A stretch of DNA of 23,586 nucleotides from positions 1-23,586 of the forward strand of contig CAZGYQ010000054.1 of the NCBI GenBank assembly GCA_964530695.1, written 5' to 3'. This DNA comes from VFBF01 sp964530695. GTDB taxonomy: Bacteria; Pseudomonadota; Alphaproteobacteria; Caulobacterales; Aquidulcibacteraceae. The position numbers were made by a program, and so were the translations under genes. Below are positions 1 to 7,322 of this stretch, piece by piece. Each line of letters starts with the position of its first letter. Within the stretch, counting starts at the first letter, position 1. The notes beneath the pieces are model-generated. The model did not search any database, was not told the origin of the DNA, and saw only the letters and a list, made by a program, of their open reading frames with translations.

Positions 1-29
1 ACACCTCATGACAAGCCCCGTCGACAGGA

Positions 30-123
30 CCGCGCGTCTTCAGACGCGCATCCGCTCTTTCATCCCACGCAAGATTCCCCGGAGTCTGGCGCCGCGGCCG
101 GTTGCGCGTCTGAAGACGCGCGG
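30..123. repeat. REPIN-like pair of inverted palindromic repeats
   Basis: Two near-identical 25-base units lie in opposite orientation at 30-54 and 99-123, matching at 24 of 25 positions when one is reverse complemented. Each contains an 18-base palindrome, GCGCGTCTTCAGACGCGC (32-49; complementary copy at 104-121), that can fold by itself. The two units can also pair with each other into one long stem around a 44-base centre. Two inverted REP units in a block of about 94 bases is the architecture known for REPINs/BIMEs, which are moved by RAYT (Y1 HUH) transposases. No such transposase gene is in the window. The element lies just upstream of the 156-residue gene, so a regulatory or termination role is an alternative. 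Confidence 0.6.
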
Positions 124-204
124 TTCCCCAGTCTTCCGCCGCCGCCAACCCCTTCCCCGCGCCGCCGTTCCCGCCTAGACCGGGCGCTCACATAAGGACA
201 TGTC

Positions 205-675
205 ATGGACGGAAAGGTCGAAAGCCTCACCCTGCAGATTTCGGCCGAGGCCGACCGCGGCGAGCAGGAAGCGGCGATGGCCGTGGACGGCGTGATTCCG
301 GTGGCGCTGTTCGCCAACGGGCCGGAGAACGCCTACCTGCTCGGCGTGCGCGCGCCGGATCTGGACGCCGCGTTCGAGGCCTCGCGCGAACGCGCCGAGG
401 GCCTCGGCGCCGAACGGCTCGCGCTGCGCATGCGCACGTTTGAATCGCTCGCCTACGCGATCGAGACGAACATGAAGTACCTCGCCGACCCGACGGATTT
501 TCCCAACGAGGCGATGGTGATGCTCGTGGAGGCGCTCTACCAGTACGGCCTCGACGAAGCCGCCCAGCTCCGCCCCTGCGCCGTGCGCTTCACCCGCACC
601 AATCTCGACGAGCCCGATTTCGAGATGGCGCCCGACGACGACGCCCGCGAAGCGCCGCGCTCGGATTTCGCCTGA
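205..675 (+). CDS. Hypothetical protein coupled to prmA
   Basis: I do not recognise this 156-residue protein. It has no signal peptide or membrane segment and looks cytoplasmic. It appears to be a mixed alpha/beta fold with a strongly acidic C-terminal tail rich in Asp and Glu (about residues 137-156). The start at 205 is supported by an AAGGA Shine-Dalgarno at 194-198, six bases upstream. Its TGA (673-675) overlaps the ATG of the L11 methyltransferase gene by one base, so the two are probably translationally coupled and may share a physiological setting such as translation. That link is inferred from context only. Base composition and codon use look like the neighbouring genes. The reading frame is convincing; the function is unknown. 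Confidence 0.8.
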   Translation: MDGKVESLTLQISAEADRGEQEAAMAVDGVIPVALFANGPENAYLLGVRAPDLDAAFEASRERAEGLGAERLALRMRTFESLAYAIETNMKYLADPTDFPNEAMVMLVEALYQYGLDEAAQLRPCAVRFTRTNLDEPDFEMAPDDDAREAPRSDFA

Positions 676-1535
676 TGCTGCTCGTCACGGCCGTCGGCCC
701 GCTCGCCGCCATCAAGGCCGCCGCGGATGCATTCGATGCGCTCGATCCATCGCCGGTCGATGCGGTGTCGTGGTTCGAGGAGGGGCAGGGCAAGTTCCGC
801 CTCGAACTCTACGCCGAAATGCAGGACGCCGCCGACGCCGCGGTCGCGGTGATCGCGGGCGTCTCGCCAAAGCTCTCGCCCAACGTGGCCGAACTTGAAG
901 ACGCCGACTGGGTCGCCATGTCGCTCGACGGCCTGCCCGCCGTGCGCGCCGGGCGCTTCGTGGTCGCCGGGGCGCACTCGCTGGGCCGCATCCACGGCGG
1001 GCGCACGAAAGTCTGGATCGAGGCGAGCGAAGCCTTCGGCACAGGCCATCACGGCACCACGCTCGGCTGCCTGATGATGCTGGAGGAAGAACTCCGCCGC
1101 CGCCGCGTGCGCAATGTGCTCGACGTCGGCGCGGGCTCCGGCGTGCTCGCCATCGCCGCCGCCAAGATGGGCGCCCACGCCACCGCCGTCGAGATCGACC
1201 GCCGCGCCGCGATGATCATGGACGAAAACGTCGCCAACAACGACATCGTCGCCCGCGTGCGCGTGATCGCCGGCGACGGCGCGCGGTTTGCGAAAGGCGG
1301 ACATGATCTCGTGTTCGCCAATATCCTGATGCGGCCGCTCATCCGCCTCGCGCCGCTGCTGATGAAGGCGACGGCGCCCGGCGGCACGCTCATTCTGTCC
1401 GGCTTGCTGACCAGGCAGGAACCGCTCATCCGCCTCGCCTATGGCGGGCGCGGCATGATCCTCAAGCGCCGTTTCCGCCGCGAGGCCTGGTCGACGCTGG
1501 TATTCAAAAGACCGTCACGGGAGAGACGCGCATGA
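675..1535 (+). CDS. prmA: Ribosomal protein L11 methyltransferase PrmA
   Basis: PrmA uses S-adenosylmethionine to methylate amino groups of ribosomal protein L11 in the cytoplasm. The 286-residue length fits the family. A variable N-terminal substrate-recognition region (about residues 1-110) precedes a class I Rossmann methyltransferase domain. Visible signatures are FGTGHHGTT (a PrmA hallmark, near residue 122), the SAM-binding motif I DVGAGSGVLAIAAAK (about 150-164), an acidic motif II (AVEID), and the motif IV region FANIL followed by PL, where N6-adenine methylases have NPPY. The start overlaps the preceding stop by one base. The gene ends nine bases from the stop of a GNAT gene on the other strand, with no clear hairpin between. 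PrmA is usually dispensable in the bacteria where it has been tested. Confidence 0.92.
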   Translation: MLLVTAVGPLAAIKAAADAFDALDPSPVDAVSWFEEGQGKFRLELYAEMQDAADAAVAVIAGVSPKLSPNVAELEDADWVAMSLDGLPAVRAGRFVVAGAHSLGRIHGGRTKVWIEASEAFGTGHHGTTLGCLMMLEEELRRRRVRNVLDVGAGSGVLAIAAAKMGAHATAVEIDRRAAMIMDENVANNDIVARVRVIAGDGARFAKGGHDLVFANILMRPLIRLAPLLMKATAPGGTLILSGLLTRQEPLIRLAYGGRGMILKRRFRREAWSTLVFKRPSRERRA

Positions 1536-1544
1536 ACGCCGCCC

Positions 1545-2072
1545 TCAGCGGCCGGTGAGATCTTTTTCAAGGACGACGAACACGAGATCGCGGGTCTTCG
1601 GCAATCCGAAGCGTTCGTCGTCGAGTGGAAACGGCTCCTCGCGGCCAGTCAGCGAATAGCCGCGACGGAGATACCAGTCGATCAGCTCGCGGCGCTGCCG
1701 GATGACGGTCATCTCCATCGCAGTCGCGCCGAGCGCCTCGCGGGCATGGCGTTCGGCCTCCGCCAGCAGCGCGCGACCCAGTCCGCCCGCCTGCAGGTCC
1801 GGACGCACGGTGAGCATGCCGAGATAGGCCCGGCCGGCGCCCTTGTCCGAAACGAGAACGCACCCATGTAGGTCAGAGCCCTCAGCCGCGACGTGAATGG
1901 ATTGCGCGGCACTGGCGATGATTTCGCGCAACGCCGCTTCGTCCGTGCGCTGCCCGCCGAGCAGGTCGGCTTCATGCGTCCAGCCGGTCTTCGCGCTTTC
2001 CCCGCGGTAGGCGCTTTCCACCAGCGCATGCAGCGCGGGAACGTCTGCGATCTCGGCCTTTCGGAAACTCAC
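1545..2072 (-). CDS. GNAT family N-acetyltransferase
   Basis: This 175-residue cytoplasmic protein matches the Gcn5-related N-acetyltransferase fold, which transfers an acetyl group from acetyl-CoA to an amine. The acetyl-CoA motif A is clear at about residues 84-101: a beta strand LGMLTVRPD followed by the pyrophosphate loop QAGGLG and a helix. The C-terminal motif B region (RRELIDWYLRRGYSLTG) is typical of the family. The start is GTG at 2072, reading MSFRKAEI, preceded by AGGA about nine bases upstream on the minus strand. The substrate cannot be predicted from sequence. It lies downstream of the exported-protein gene but behind a terminator hairpin, so it may have its own promoter. Confidence 0.85.
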   Translation of the reverse strand: MSFRKAEIADVPALHALVESAYRGESAKTGWTHEADLLGGQRTDEAALREIIASAAQSIHVAAEGSDLHGCVLVSDKGAGRAYLGMLTVRPDLQAGGLGRALLAEAERHAREALGATAMEMTVIRQRRELIDWYLRRGYSLTGREEPFPLDDERFGLPKTRDLVFVVLEKDLTGR

Positions 2073-2093
2073 GTCATCTCGTCCTGAAACAGT

Positions 2094-2119
2094 TCGGCCC
2101 CGACTTGCGCCGGGGCCGA
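2094..2119 (-). terminator. Intrinsic terminator-like hairpin
   Basis: A perfect 9-bp GC-rich stem (TCGGCCCCG at 2094-2102 with CGGGGCCGA at 2111-2119) encloses an 8-base loop. It sits 25 bases past the stop of the exported-protein gene on the minus strand, and the strand then reads ACTGTTTC, a weak T-rich tract. It probably ends that transcript before the GNAT gene. Confidence 0.65.
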
Positions 2120-2144
2120 TGTGGATGCCGGTGCGGCTGAAGGC

Positions 2145-2588
2145 CTAGCGTTTCCAGTACACTTCGATGGCGTGATAGCAGGGCTCCGAGCTGCAGGTGA
2201 TCATGTTCGCCTCAAGCTGGACGGTGCCGGTGCCCGTCGGCTGCAGGTCAACGATCGGCACGTCGTCGTCGAGGACGTCCTCGCCGATGTTCTGGCCGTT
2301 CAGATTGAACACCCGCAGGTCCACGTCGGAGCAGTCGTTGTCGCAGATGCCGACGACCTTGTAGGTGACACCCTGCTCGACCGGCAGCGTGAAACGCTCC
2401 TTGCCTCCCGCCGGCAGGGCGCCGGTGAACGGTCCCGCGGCGACCGAATAGCCCTGGCCCTGGAACTGGGTGCGGCTGGCCTGCAGCTGCGTGTCCAGCT
2501 GTTGGCGGTATTCGTTGGTCTGCGCGCTGGCCGGCGCCGCGGCGAGGCACGCGACGACCGCGATAAGCGCGGCGCTCTTTTTCAACAT
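2145..2588 (-). CDS. Small exported protein, PPC-like beta domain
   Basis: This 147-residue protein starts at 2588 (MLKKSAALIAV), preceded by GGAGAAG on the minus strand. The longer open frame upstream has no start support. The N-terminus is a signal peptide with a signal peptidase I site ASA/Q near residue 22. The VVAC at 11-14 resembles a lipobox, so a lipoprotein is a weaker alternative. The mature part resembles the beta-sandwich prepeptidase C-terminal (PPC) domain: a request-like strand (ERFTLPVEQGVTYKVVG), DVDLRVFNLNG and a closing strand before the C-terminus. Two cysteine pairs (CDNDC and CSSEPC) could form disulfides in the periplasm. Such stand-alone proteins have no established function. 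The transcript ends at the hairpin at 2094-2119. Confidence 0.75.
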   Translation of the reverse strand: MLKKSAALIAVVACLAAAPASAQTNEYRQQLDTQLQASRTQFQGQGYSVAAGPFTGALPAGGKERFTLPVEQGVTYKVVGICDNDCSDVDLRVFNLNGQNIGEDVLDDDVPIVDLQPTGTGTVQLEANMITCSSEPCYHAIEVYWKR

Positions 2589-2800
2589 CTGGCTTCTCCG
2601 ATCCCACTTGTCCTGAAAGGCCGCCCCGATTGGCCGCGCCCGACATCTCGTCACCCCGCGAGTCGAGCCAGTATTGCAGACGGCGACGTCGAAATCACGA
2701 TCTCCTTTCGGTTCTTTCATGTTCGCTTCGGGGGGCGCCCCTCCTGCGAAAACCCGTTCCCCCCTTGACCTTGCGGCCCATGCAAAGCCACCTCTGGGTC

Positions 2801-4615
2801 ATGTTCCAGACCTTCGACGCCCCGGGCGGCCCGGATTTCGGCCGCAAGAACCTCCCCCGGCTCCGCAAGGCGCTGACGGCCCGCAACCTCGACGGCTTCG
2901 TGGTGCCTCATGAGGACGAGTACCAGAACGAGTACGTTCCCGAGGCGCTCGACCGGCTGGCCTGGCTGACCGGCTTCACCGGCTCCGCAGGCGCCGCAGC
3001 GCTCTGCGGCGACAAGGCGGCGGTATTCGTGGACGGGCGCTACACGCTCCAGGTCCGCGCGCAGGTGGACGGCAAGCTCTTCGCCTACGAGGATCTCGTG
3101 GATCTGGGCATGGCGGGATGGATCCGCCGCGAAGCGCCCAAGGGCGCGCGCATCGGATACGATCCGAAACTGTTCAGCCCCGATGCGCTCGACAAGCTCA
3201 AGGCCGCCGCCCTCGACGCCGGCGCGACGCTCGTCCCGGTCGACAAGAACCCCATCGACGAAGCCTGGGGCGCGCAACGCCCGCCCGTGCCGATGACGCC
3301 CGCTGTCGCGCACCCGGAAAAGTACGCCGGCGAAAGCGCCGCCTCCAAGCGCAAGCGGCTCGGCGAGGCGATCGCGAAGGACGGCGCGGACGCCGCCGTC
3401 ATCAGCTCGCCCGCCTCGCTCGCGTGGTTGTTCAACATGCGCGGCCAGGACGTGGCGCGTTCTCCGCTGCCGCTGGGCTCGGCGATCCTCAACGCCGACG
3501 GCACAGCGGATCTCTTCATCGCGCCGGAGAAAACGAGCCCCGAACTGAAGAGCTGGCTCGGCAACGAAGTGGCCGTAAGGCGCGAAACGGATCTGCCCGA
3601 AGCGCTCAAGGCGCTCGCCGGCAAGCGCGTGCGCGTCGATCCGTCGAGCGCCTCAGCCTGGTTCTTCGAGACGCTCGACAAGGCCGGCGCCAAGACCCTG
3701 CGCGGCGCCGATCCCGTGATGCTGCCGCGCGCCTGCAAGAACGACGTTGAAGTCGAAGGCGCGCGGCAGGCCCACGCTCGCGACGGCGCGGCGCTCACGC
3801 GCTACCTGCACTGGCTCGCCACAGAAGCGCAGAGCGGCAAGGTCGACGAGATCGAGGCGTGCAAGGTGCTCGAAGGTTTCCGGCGCGAAAGCGCTGTCCT
3901 GAAGGATCTCTCCTTCGACTCCATTTCTGGCGCCGGGCCGAATGGGGCGCTGCCGCACTACCGCGTGAACGTGAAGACCAACCGCAAGCTGCGGCGCGGC
4001 TCGCTCTTTCTCATCGACAGCGGCGGCCAGTATCTCGACGGCACCACCGACGTGACGCGCACCGTCGCCATCGGCCGCGCCACGCCTGAGATGAAGGACC
4101 GCTTCACCCGCGTGCTCAAGGGCCACATCGCGCTCTCGCGCGTACGCTTCCCGAAGGGCACGACGGGCTCGGCGCTCGACGCGCTGGCGCGCCTTTCACT
4201 GTGGGAAGCGGGCTTCGACTATGACCACGGCACCGGCCACGGCGTCGGCTCCTATCTGGGCGTGCACGAAGGTCCGCACCGGATATCCAAGCTGCCGAAC
4301 ACGGTGCCGCTGGAGCCGGGCATGATCGTCTCGAACGAACCCGGCTACTACAAGGAAGGCCATTTCGGAATCCGCACGGAGAACCTGCAGGTGGTCACCA
4401 GGCCGGAACCGATCCCTGGCGGCGAGCGCGAGATGCTGGGATTTGAAACGCTGACGCTTGCGCCGATTGATCGCACGCTGATCGAGAAGAAACTCCTGAG
4501 CCGCGAGGAGCGCGAGTGGCTCGACGCCTATCACACACGCGTGCGCGAGGTGATCGGTCCGCAGCTGGACGGCGCAGCGAAGGCCTGGCTTGAGATGGTC
4601 ACCGCGAAGCTCTGA
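2801..4615 (+). CDS. Xaa-Pro aminopeptidase, M24B family
   Basis: This 604-residue cytoplasmic dinuclear metalloenzyme should remove N-terminal residues that precede proline, serving peptide turnover. Its length matches the three-domain aminopeptidase P form: two creatinase-like N-terminal domains (about 15-150 and 165-320), a pita-bread catalytic domain (about 330-545) and a C-terminal extension. All five expected metal ligands are visible: D406 and D417 (DSGGQYLDGTTD), H480 (GTGHGVG), E513 (NEPGYY) and E527 (IRTEN). The 11-residue spacing of the two Asp matches E. coli PepP (D260/D271). I chose ATG 2801 because MFQTFD is the typical start of alphaproteobacterial homologues. ATG 2780 is also in frame, and neither has a good Shine-Dalgarno. 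A short 5-bp hairpin (4621-4634) separates it from the convergent stress-protein gene. Confidence 0.9.
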   Translation: MFQTFDAPGGPDFGRKNLPRLRKALTARNLDGFVVPHEDEYQNEYVPEALDRLAWLTGFTGSAGAAALCGDKAAVFVDGRYTLQVRAQVDGKLFAYEDLVDLGMAGWIRREAPKGARIGYDPKLFSPDALDKLKAAALDAGATLVPVDKNPIDEAWGAQRPPVPMTPAVAHPEKYAGESAASKRKRLGEAIAKDGADAAVISSPASLAWLFNMRGQDVARSPLPLGSAILNADGTADLFIAPEKTSPELKSWLGNEVAVRRETDLPEALKALAGKRVRVDPSSASAWFFETLDKAGAKTLRGADPVMLPRACKNDVEVEGARQAHARDGAALTRYLHWLATEAQSGKVDEIEACKVLEGFRRESAVLKDLSFDSISGAGPNGALPHYRVNVKTNRKLRRGSLFLIDSGGQYLDGTTDVTRTVAIGRATPEMKDRFTRVLKGHIALSRVRFPKGTTGSALDALARLSLWEAGFDYDHGTGHGVGSYLGVHEGPHRISKLPNTVPLEPGMIVSNEPGYYKEGHFGIRTENLQVVTRPEPIPGGEREMLGFETLTLAPIDRTLIEKKLLSREEREWLDAYHTRVREVIGPQLDGAAKAWLEMVTAKL

Positions 4616-4633
4616 GCCAGGCGGTCCAAACCG

Positions 4634-5470
4634 CTAGTGGGCGAGGAACAGCGGCGTCTGCATCTCGTGCAGCACGTGGCGGGTCACGCCGCCGAACAGA
4701 CGCTCCGCCAGTCGCCAGTGACCATAGGCGCCCATGACCAGAAGGTCGGCGCCCATGGATCCGACGATCCGGTCCACGGCTTCGCCCACGTGCGCAGTTT
4801 GCTTGTCGATGACCGCGTCGCCGACCTTGACGCCGCGCGCGCGCAACGCGTCTTCCATGCGCTTGAGCGCTGCGGCCCCGAAGTAGCGCGCGTCTTCCTT
4901 CGCGTGCACGACAATGAAGCGAACGAGATCGGCCGCCTCAAGGATCGGCATCGCTTCGTGGATCGCATGCGCCGCCTCGCGGCAGTCCTTCCATGCGATC
5001 GCCACCGAACGGCCGATCTCGGCGCCCTTGTATTCGCGCGGCAGGACGATCACCGGCCGCCCGGATGAAAACAGCGCCGCCTCAAGCATGTCCTCGTCGA
5101 GCAATCGCCCGTCGTCGCGCGGCGGGCCGACGATTATGAGGTCAACCGACCGCATGTGGCTCGCCGTATCGACAATGATCCTGTCAGCCTCAATCTGAAG
5201 GACTTCGCACTCAAGTCCGGCCTCCAGTTTCGTACGCTCAGCGATGGCGCGCGCCTCCCCCAGCCGCCGCGCGGCGATCTCGCCGCGCAGGGTGCTGATT
5301 GTCGCGTCCAGCATCTCGGCTCCGGGGCCGAACGGTTCGCCCGGCGCGATCGATACGACGAACGCCCGCGCGACGCCGCCGTGCCGCGCCGCTAGTCTTG
5401 CCGCCATGCCGACACGGCCCATTGCTGCGGGTGTGTCATCAGCATGCGCCAGAATGGACTTCAGGGACAT
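4634..5470 (-). CDS. Universal stress protein, two UspA domains
   Basis: This 278-residue cytoplasmic protein contains two tandem UspA domains (about 1-140 and 150-278). The second domain carries the nucleotide-binding pattern GAYGHWRLAERLFGGVTRHVL, close to the usual G-x2-G-x9-G(S/T) ATP-binding motif, with Trp where Ser is common. The first domain's equivalent (IVGPPRDDGRLLDE) is degenerate, so probably only the second binds nucleotide. Tandem UspA proteins act in survival under starvation, oxygen limitation or envelope stress; the exact role here is unknown. The start at 5470 (MSLKSILAH) has GGAG about seven bases upstream. The open frame extends further, but that stretch lacks a start signal. 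A candidate FNR/FixK-type site lies about 67 bases upstream. Confidence 0.88.
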   Translation of the reverse strand: MSLKSILAHADDTPAAMGRVGMAARLAARHGGVARAFVVSIAPGEPFGPGAEMLDATISTLRGEIAARRLGEARAIAERTKLEAGLECEVLQIEADRIIVDTASHMRSVDLIIVGPPRDDGRLLDEDMLEAALFSSGRPVIVLPREYKGAEIGRSVAIAWKDCREAAHAIHEAMPILEAADLVRFIVVHAKEDARYFGAAALKRMEDALRARGVKVGDAVIDKQTAHVGEAVDRIVGSMGADLLVMGAYGHWRLAERLFGGVTRHVLHEMQTPLFLAH

Positions 5471-5536
5471 CGCAATCTCCATCCGCGTCAAATGCACATG
5501 ACGTATGCTATCACAGGGCGTTCCTGACGCCGCGCC

Positions 5537-5550
5537 TTGACCTTGCGCAA
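5537..5550 (-). promoter_or_regulatory. Candidate FNR/FixK-type operator
   Basis: TTGACCTTGCGCAA fits the relaxed FixK2 pattern TTG(A/C)-N6-(T/G)CAA. On the minus strand it is followed by TAGCAT (5510-5505) as a possible -10. A start point near 5500 would place the site roughly 42-45 bases upstream, near the activator position of class II FNR promoters. The same region is also upstream of the amidohydrolase. The first 11 bases recur at 2765-2775 without the second half-site, so chance is possible. Confidence 0.3.
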
Positions 5551-5613
5551 GCCTGAACCACAGTGTCTCGCAATTCACCCCTCAGCCTAGCACAATCGTG
5601 TTGAACCAGCCGC

Positions 5614-7293
5614 ATGATCCGCATCCTTCTTCTTTCACTTGCAGCGCTTCTCGCGGCGCCGTGCGTGCGGGCGCAGCCCGTCGCCGACCTCATCGTCTGG
5701 AACGGCCCCATCTACACAGGCGAACACGTCGAGCCGCGCGTGGAGGCGATCGCGGCGCGCGGCGGCGTGATCGTCTATGCGGGCGCGCGCGCGGGCGCAT
5801 ACGCGTTCAAGGGCGCGCGCACGCAGGTGATCGACCTGCGCGGCGCAGCAGCCTTTCCCGGCTTCACCGACGCGCACGCGCATCTGCGCGGTATCGGCGA
5901 GCGCGAGCTGACGCTCAATCTCGAAGGCGTCGCCTCGATCCCGACGTTGGTCGCGGCCGTCAAGGCGCGCGTCGACGCGCTGCCCGCCGACGGCGCTGTC
6001 CTCGTGGGGCGCGGCTGGATCGAGACGCACTGGCCGGAAAAGCGTTTTCCCACGCGCGCCGATCTCGACGCCGTATCGCCCGACACGGCCGTCATCCTTG
6101 AACGCGCGGACGGTCACGCCCTCGTCGCCAATTCGCGCGCGCTGGAGCTCGCCGGCATCACCGACGCGACGCAGGCGCCGGACGGCGGCGCGATCCTGCG
6201 CGACGCGGCGGGCAAGCCGACGGGGATGCTCGTCGACAACGCGATGGCGCTCGTCATGCCCGTCGTCGATCGCGCGGCGCGGCCCACGCTGGCGCAATCC
6301 ATCGACGCGGCGTTTCGCGTCTATCCGGCGCGTGGCTGGGTGGGCGTGCACAACATGAGCGTCGAATGGGATGAAGTGCTGGCGCTTGAGCGCGCGGCGC
6401 GCCGGAGCGCCGTCCCATTGCGTCTCTACAATGCGGTGACGCCCGAGGCCGGCGCCCGCCTTTTTGCCTCCGGTCCGCGCCACAGTCGCGACGGTCGCGT
6501 GATCACGCGGGCGATCAAGTATTATGCGGACGGCGCGCTCGGTTCCCGCGGCGCTGCGTTATTTGCGCCGTACGCGGACGCGCCGGAAACGACGGGCCTG
6601 ATTCTGCTAAAGCAGGACGAAGCGCTGCCCGTGTTCGAGCGCGCGCTGCGCAAGGGCATCCAGATCGCCACGCACGGCATCGGCGACCGCGGCAACGCAA
6701 TGATCCTCGACGCCTACGCCGAGGCGTTCGCGCACGTGCCCGCCGCGGAACGCGCCGTCGCCGATCCGCGCTGGCGTATCGAGCACGCGCAGATCTTGCG
6801 CCGCGAGGATATTCCCCGCTTCCGACAACTCGGCGTGATCGCCTCCATGCAGCCGAGCCACGCGATCGGCGATTTCCACTTCGCACCCGCACGCCTCGGC
6901 GCCGACCGGCTCGCCGGCGCATACGCATGGTCGAGCCTCGAGAAAGCCGGTGTGATCGTGCCCGGCGGGTCCGACGCCCCGGTCGAGCGCGGCGATCCGC
7001 TGATCGAGTTTTACGCCGCCGTCGCGCGCAAGGATCTGAACGGCTTTTCCGGGGAAGACTGGCGCCCGGAAGAGGCGGTCACGCGCGCGACCGCGCTTGC
7101 GATGTTCACGACCTGGCCTGCATACGCTGCATTCGCGGACCGGACACGCGGGCGCCTCAGCGTCGGCCAGCGCGCCGACATCAGCGTATTTTCCGTCGAT
7201 CTCATGACCGCGCCCGTGGAAGACATTCCGAAAGGCCGCGCCCTGCTCACGGTGATCGACGGGCGCACGGCGTGGCGCGCCGGAGACTGGTGA
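5614..7293 (+). CDS. Exported YtcJ-like amidohydrolase
   Basis: This 559-residue protein belongs to the amidohydrolase superfamily, YtcJ/amidohydrolase-3 type, which are metal-dependent hydrolases of mostly unknown substrate. The N-terminus (MIRILLLSLAALLAAPCVRA) is a signal peptide, so the enzyme should act in the periplasm or as a lipid-anchored or secreted protein. Metal-site and family motifs in order are HAH (H88/H90 in FTDAHAHL), KYYADGALGSRGA with the candidate carboxylated Lys, ATHGIGDRGN, RIEHAQ and the late Asp in GGSDAPVERGDP. The C-terminal small beta domain (GRLSVGQRADISVF) is complete. Its stop overlaps a possible GTG start of the flavoprotein gene, suggesting a two-gene transcript. 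The Shine-Dalgarno is weak. Substrate is not predictable from sequence. Confidence 0.88.
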   Translation: MIRILLLSLAALLAAPCVRAQPVADLIVWNGPIYTGEHVEPRVEAIAARGGVIVYAGARAGAYAFKGARTQVIDLRGAAAFPGFTDAHAHLRGIGERELTLNLEGVASIPTLVAAVKARVDALPADGAVLVGRGWIETHWPEKRFPTRADLDAVSPDTAVILERADGHALVANSRALELAGITDATQAPDGGAILRDAAGKPTGMLVDNAMALVMPVVDRAARPTLAQSIDAAFRVYPARGWVGVHNMSVEWDEVLALERAARRSAVPLRLYNAVTPEAGARLFASGPRHSRDGRVITRAIKYYADGALGSRGAALFAPYADAPETTGLILLKQDEALPVFERALRKGIQIATHGIGDRGNAMILDAYAEAFAHVPAAERAVADPRWRIEHAQILRREDIPRFRQLGVIASMQPSHAIGDFHFAPARLGADRLAGAYAWSSLEKAGVIVPGGSDAPVERGDPLIEFYAAVARKDLNGFSGEDWRPEEAVTRATALAMFTTWPAYAAFADRTRGRLSVGQRADISVFSVDLMTAPVEDIPKGRALLTVIDGRTAWRAGDW

Positions 7294-7322
7294 TTGCAAT
7301 TCAGGACCCGGCCGCCACAGAC

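Noticed and set aside
30..123. Repeats as a CRISPR array
   Set aside because: There are only two units, in opposite orientation, each palindromic, with no second spacer or cas genes.
2711..2724. GTTC pair resembling a LexA box upstream of the aminopeptidase
   Set aside because: The two GTTC halves are six bases apart, not seven, so the spacing is wrong for LexA, and the downstream genes are not SOS genes.
6927..7322. N-terminal extension of the flavoprotein frame
   Set aside because: It lies inside the amidohydrolase in another frame and is Arg-rich. The FAD motif begins just after ATG 7323.
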